A DNA stretch of 64,000 nucleotides from JACKAL01 sp964400355 (GTDB lineage Bacteria > Bdellovibrionota > Bdellovibrionia > Bdellovibrionales > JAGQZY01), in NCBI GenBank assembly GCA_964400355.1, contig CAYNTO010000005.1:62001-126000 (forward strand), in the 5' to 3' direction. This document shows, in pieces, positions 62,717 through 64,000 of the stretch (position 1 is the stretch's first letter; the number at the start of each line of letters is the position of its first letter). A program made the translations under genes and the position numbers. The notes beneath the pieces were generated by a model, which was given only the letters and a program-made list of their open reading frames with translations, searched no databases and was not told the origin of the DNA.

Positions 62717-64000
62717 TGGTCGAAACTCACCGTGCATTACTGCGCCCTGAATTGTGGGACACCCCACTTGCGCAAATTGCACGCGCCACGGGTCTCACCA
62801 TCAGTCTCTATGATCGCGAATTCAACAGAACATCAGGGCCTCACGCTTACTCTCCTCTAGCTCAGCGCCTCAGAGAGAATGGCTTTTGGGACAAACACGG
62901 CCTCGGTGATCTTTTCGATCGTGATTTGGCGGCAAAATCTAAGGCATCCGATCAGTTTGAATTTTCAACAGCACTACAGTCTTTAGGCGTGGTGGGATTT
63001 CCCGTGCACCTCAACGAAAAGCTCCTCGGATATTTTATTCTGGGATGGAATCCAGTACAGTTTGCCGACCCGGTGGTTAGCGACTACATCGCCAAACAAG
63101 CAGGCCTTCCACAGATGGAAATTTGGCAATTGATACGCATGCAGCCACCCATGGCGCGCGAAAAAATTATTCTTTATTCGCAGATGGTTCAAACATTCGC
63201 ACAATCTTTAATTGAGCAACTCCAAATTCAAGCCCTCGATCGTGAACAGGCGCGCGTGCTCAAGATCATCAACGAATCCGGAATTGAACTCACTGGCGCA
63301 ATGACCGACAAAGACATTTGCGACATCGGATTAGAAGCGATTAAAAAACTAGTTGATGCAACGTTTGTGCGTATTTCGATCGTCCATGGAGATAGCGCTC
63401 GCGAGATTTCAAAGTTCGAAACTGTGGATCATCTCGACGATCGGAGCCATTTCAGAACCGAACAAAATATCGAAATTCCTATTCGCGCCGAAGACTATGC
63501 TCCATTGGGCACCATTGAGATCAAGCGTGTTGCTGATGGCGATGCCTCTGAACTGAGTCCGGAACTTTCAGCGCTAGCAGCGCAAATTGCTGTGGCCCTG
63601 CAAAAATCCAAACTCCTCCACGACATTCAACTGGAGCGGCACGCCTTGAGCAACGCCAACGACGAGCTCCGTCACTTGCACCGTTTAAAGGATGAGTTTT
63701 TAGCCACCGTCTCCCACGAGCTGCGAACACCTCTCAACGCCATGTTGGGCTGGGCGCAAATGCTCAGGGATGACGACATCGATCCTGAAGACTTTAAAAA
63801 TGCGGTATCGACCATCGAAAGAAATGCATTGATTCAATCAAAACTCATCGAGGATCTACTCGATGTTTCTCGCATCATCTCGGGAAAAATGACTTTAAAG
63901 CGTGAGATCTTGAATGTGGTTCCTATTCTGCAAAGTGCTGTGGACACCGTTCGCCCTATAGCGGAAAGCCGTGGGCACAAGCTCCATATTGAGCTCCCAC
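62716..64000 (+). CDS. sensor histidine kinase, partial (3' end beyond window)
   Basis: 428 codons visible. ATG 62716 shares its A with the TGA of the KaiC-like gene; AAAAGGAATC upstream. An N-terminal sensory part (about 15-175) resembles PocR-type domains but without the metal Cys residues; a GAF-like domain spans about 190-300, then a coiled linker and HisKA with His334 (LATVSHELRTPLNAMLGWAQ). The ATPase domain begins just before the edge. No membrane segment, so it is a cytosolic kinase, probably acting on the receiver protein of the same operon. Confidence 0.88.
   Translation, partial: MVETHRALLRPELWDTPLAQIARATGLTISLYDREFNRTSGPHAYSPLAQRLRENGFWDKHGLGDLFDRDLAAKSKASDQFEFSTALQSLGVVGFPVHLNEKLLGYFILGWNPVQFADPVVSDYIAKQAGLPQMEIWQLIRMQPPMAREKIILYSQMVQTFAQSLIEQLQIQALDREQARVLKIINESGIELTGAMTDKDICDIGLEAIKKLVDATFVRISIVHGDSAREISKFETVDHLDDRSHFRTEQNIEIPIRAEDYAPLGTIEIKRVADGDASELSPELSALAAQIAVALQKSKLLHDIQLERHALSNANDELRHLHRLKDEFLATVSHELRTPLNAMLGWAQMLRDDDIDPEDFKNAVSTIERNALIQSKLIEDLLDVSRIISGKMTLKREILNVVPILQSAVDTVRPIAESRGHKLHIELP

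Noticed and set aside
1..64000. CRISPR arrays, transposases, integrases or prophage genes
   Set aside because: No regularly spaced repeats, transposase or phage structural motifs were seen on either strand.

Overview
The window looks like a Gram-negative chromosome segment, most plausibly a Bdellovibrionota- or deltaproteobacteria-like organism. This is inferred from the gene mix: many exported proteins and lipoproteins, two S8 proteases, an M13 lipoprotein peptidase, a membrane pyrophosphatase, a KaiC-like operon, and Pho regulation. No 16S or other marker is present, so the taxonomy is tentative. The sequence is a draft scaffold: a run of 100 Ns at 41353-41452 is flanked on both sides by the same 55 bp.

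Layout. 1-5905 (minus): three paralogous membrane histidine kinases (the last running off the left edge) with sufE between two of them, plus a YkgJ-type cysteine-cluster protein; the left-most part is visibly AT-rich. 6069-27360: two closely related secreted subtilisin-like proteases flank a 17-kb plus-strand block (7751-24642) of ten tightly packed, often overlapping genes. Almost all of these encode exported proteins of unknown function. Two can be placed: a class A penicillin-binding protein, and a 748-aa protein built like a polymorphic toxin whose stop codon overlaps a small cytosolic protein (candidate immunity protein). A beta-lactamase-fold serine hydrolase lies opposite the block's end.

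27554-31651: M13 lipoprotein peptidase overlapping an ABC ATPase and a permease with an extra C-terminal domain. 31648-32904: ThrE-type exporter. 32977-37233 (minus): an overlapping run of permease-like protein, degenerate ABC ATPase, PhoU, PhoB, PhoR. The ATPase has lost the Walker A Ser/Thr, the Walker B Asp-Glu and the H-loop His, so this looks like a transport-dead Pst-like module tied to Pho signalling. 37369-39215 (minus): TcdA, TatD and a 54-aa lipoprotein. 39529-41220: AidB-like acyl-CoA dehydrogenase.

41519-50600 (minus): K+-dependent-type membrane pyrophosphatase, amino-acid permease, lipoproteins, EamA transporter, exported adenosine-deaminase-like enzyme. 50712-55619 (minus): a SxtJ / carbamoyltransferase / DUF5989 triad, a heparin-lyase-fold exported protein, a YdcF/SanA protein, RidA and a small outer-membrane barrel. 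55827-58427: small exported protein, 40-aa protein, SlyX, S4-domain protein, tRNA-Ala(GGC) and a secreted zincin. 58578-64000: an exported single-CxxCH protein, then XRE regulator, stand-alone receiver, double-domain KaiC-like ATPase and a histidine kinase cut by the right edge; the last three overlap as one operon.
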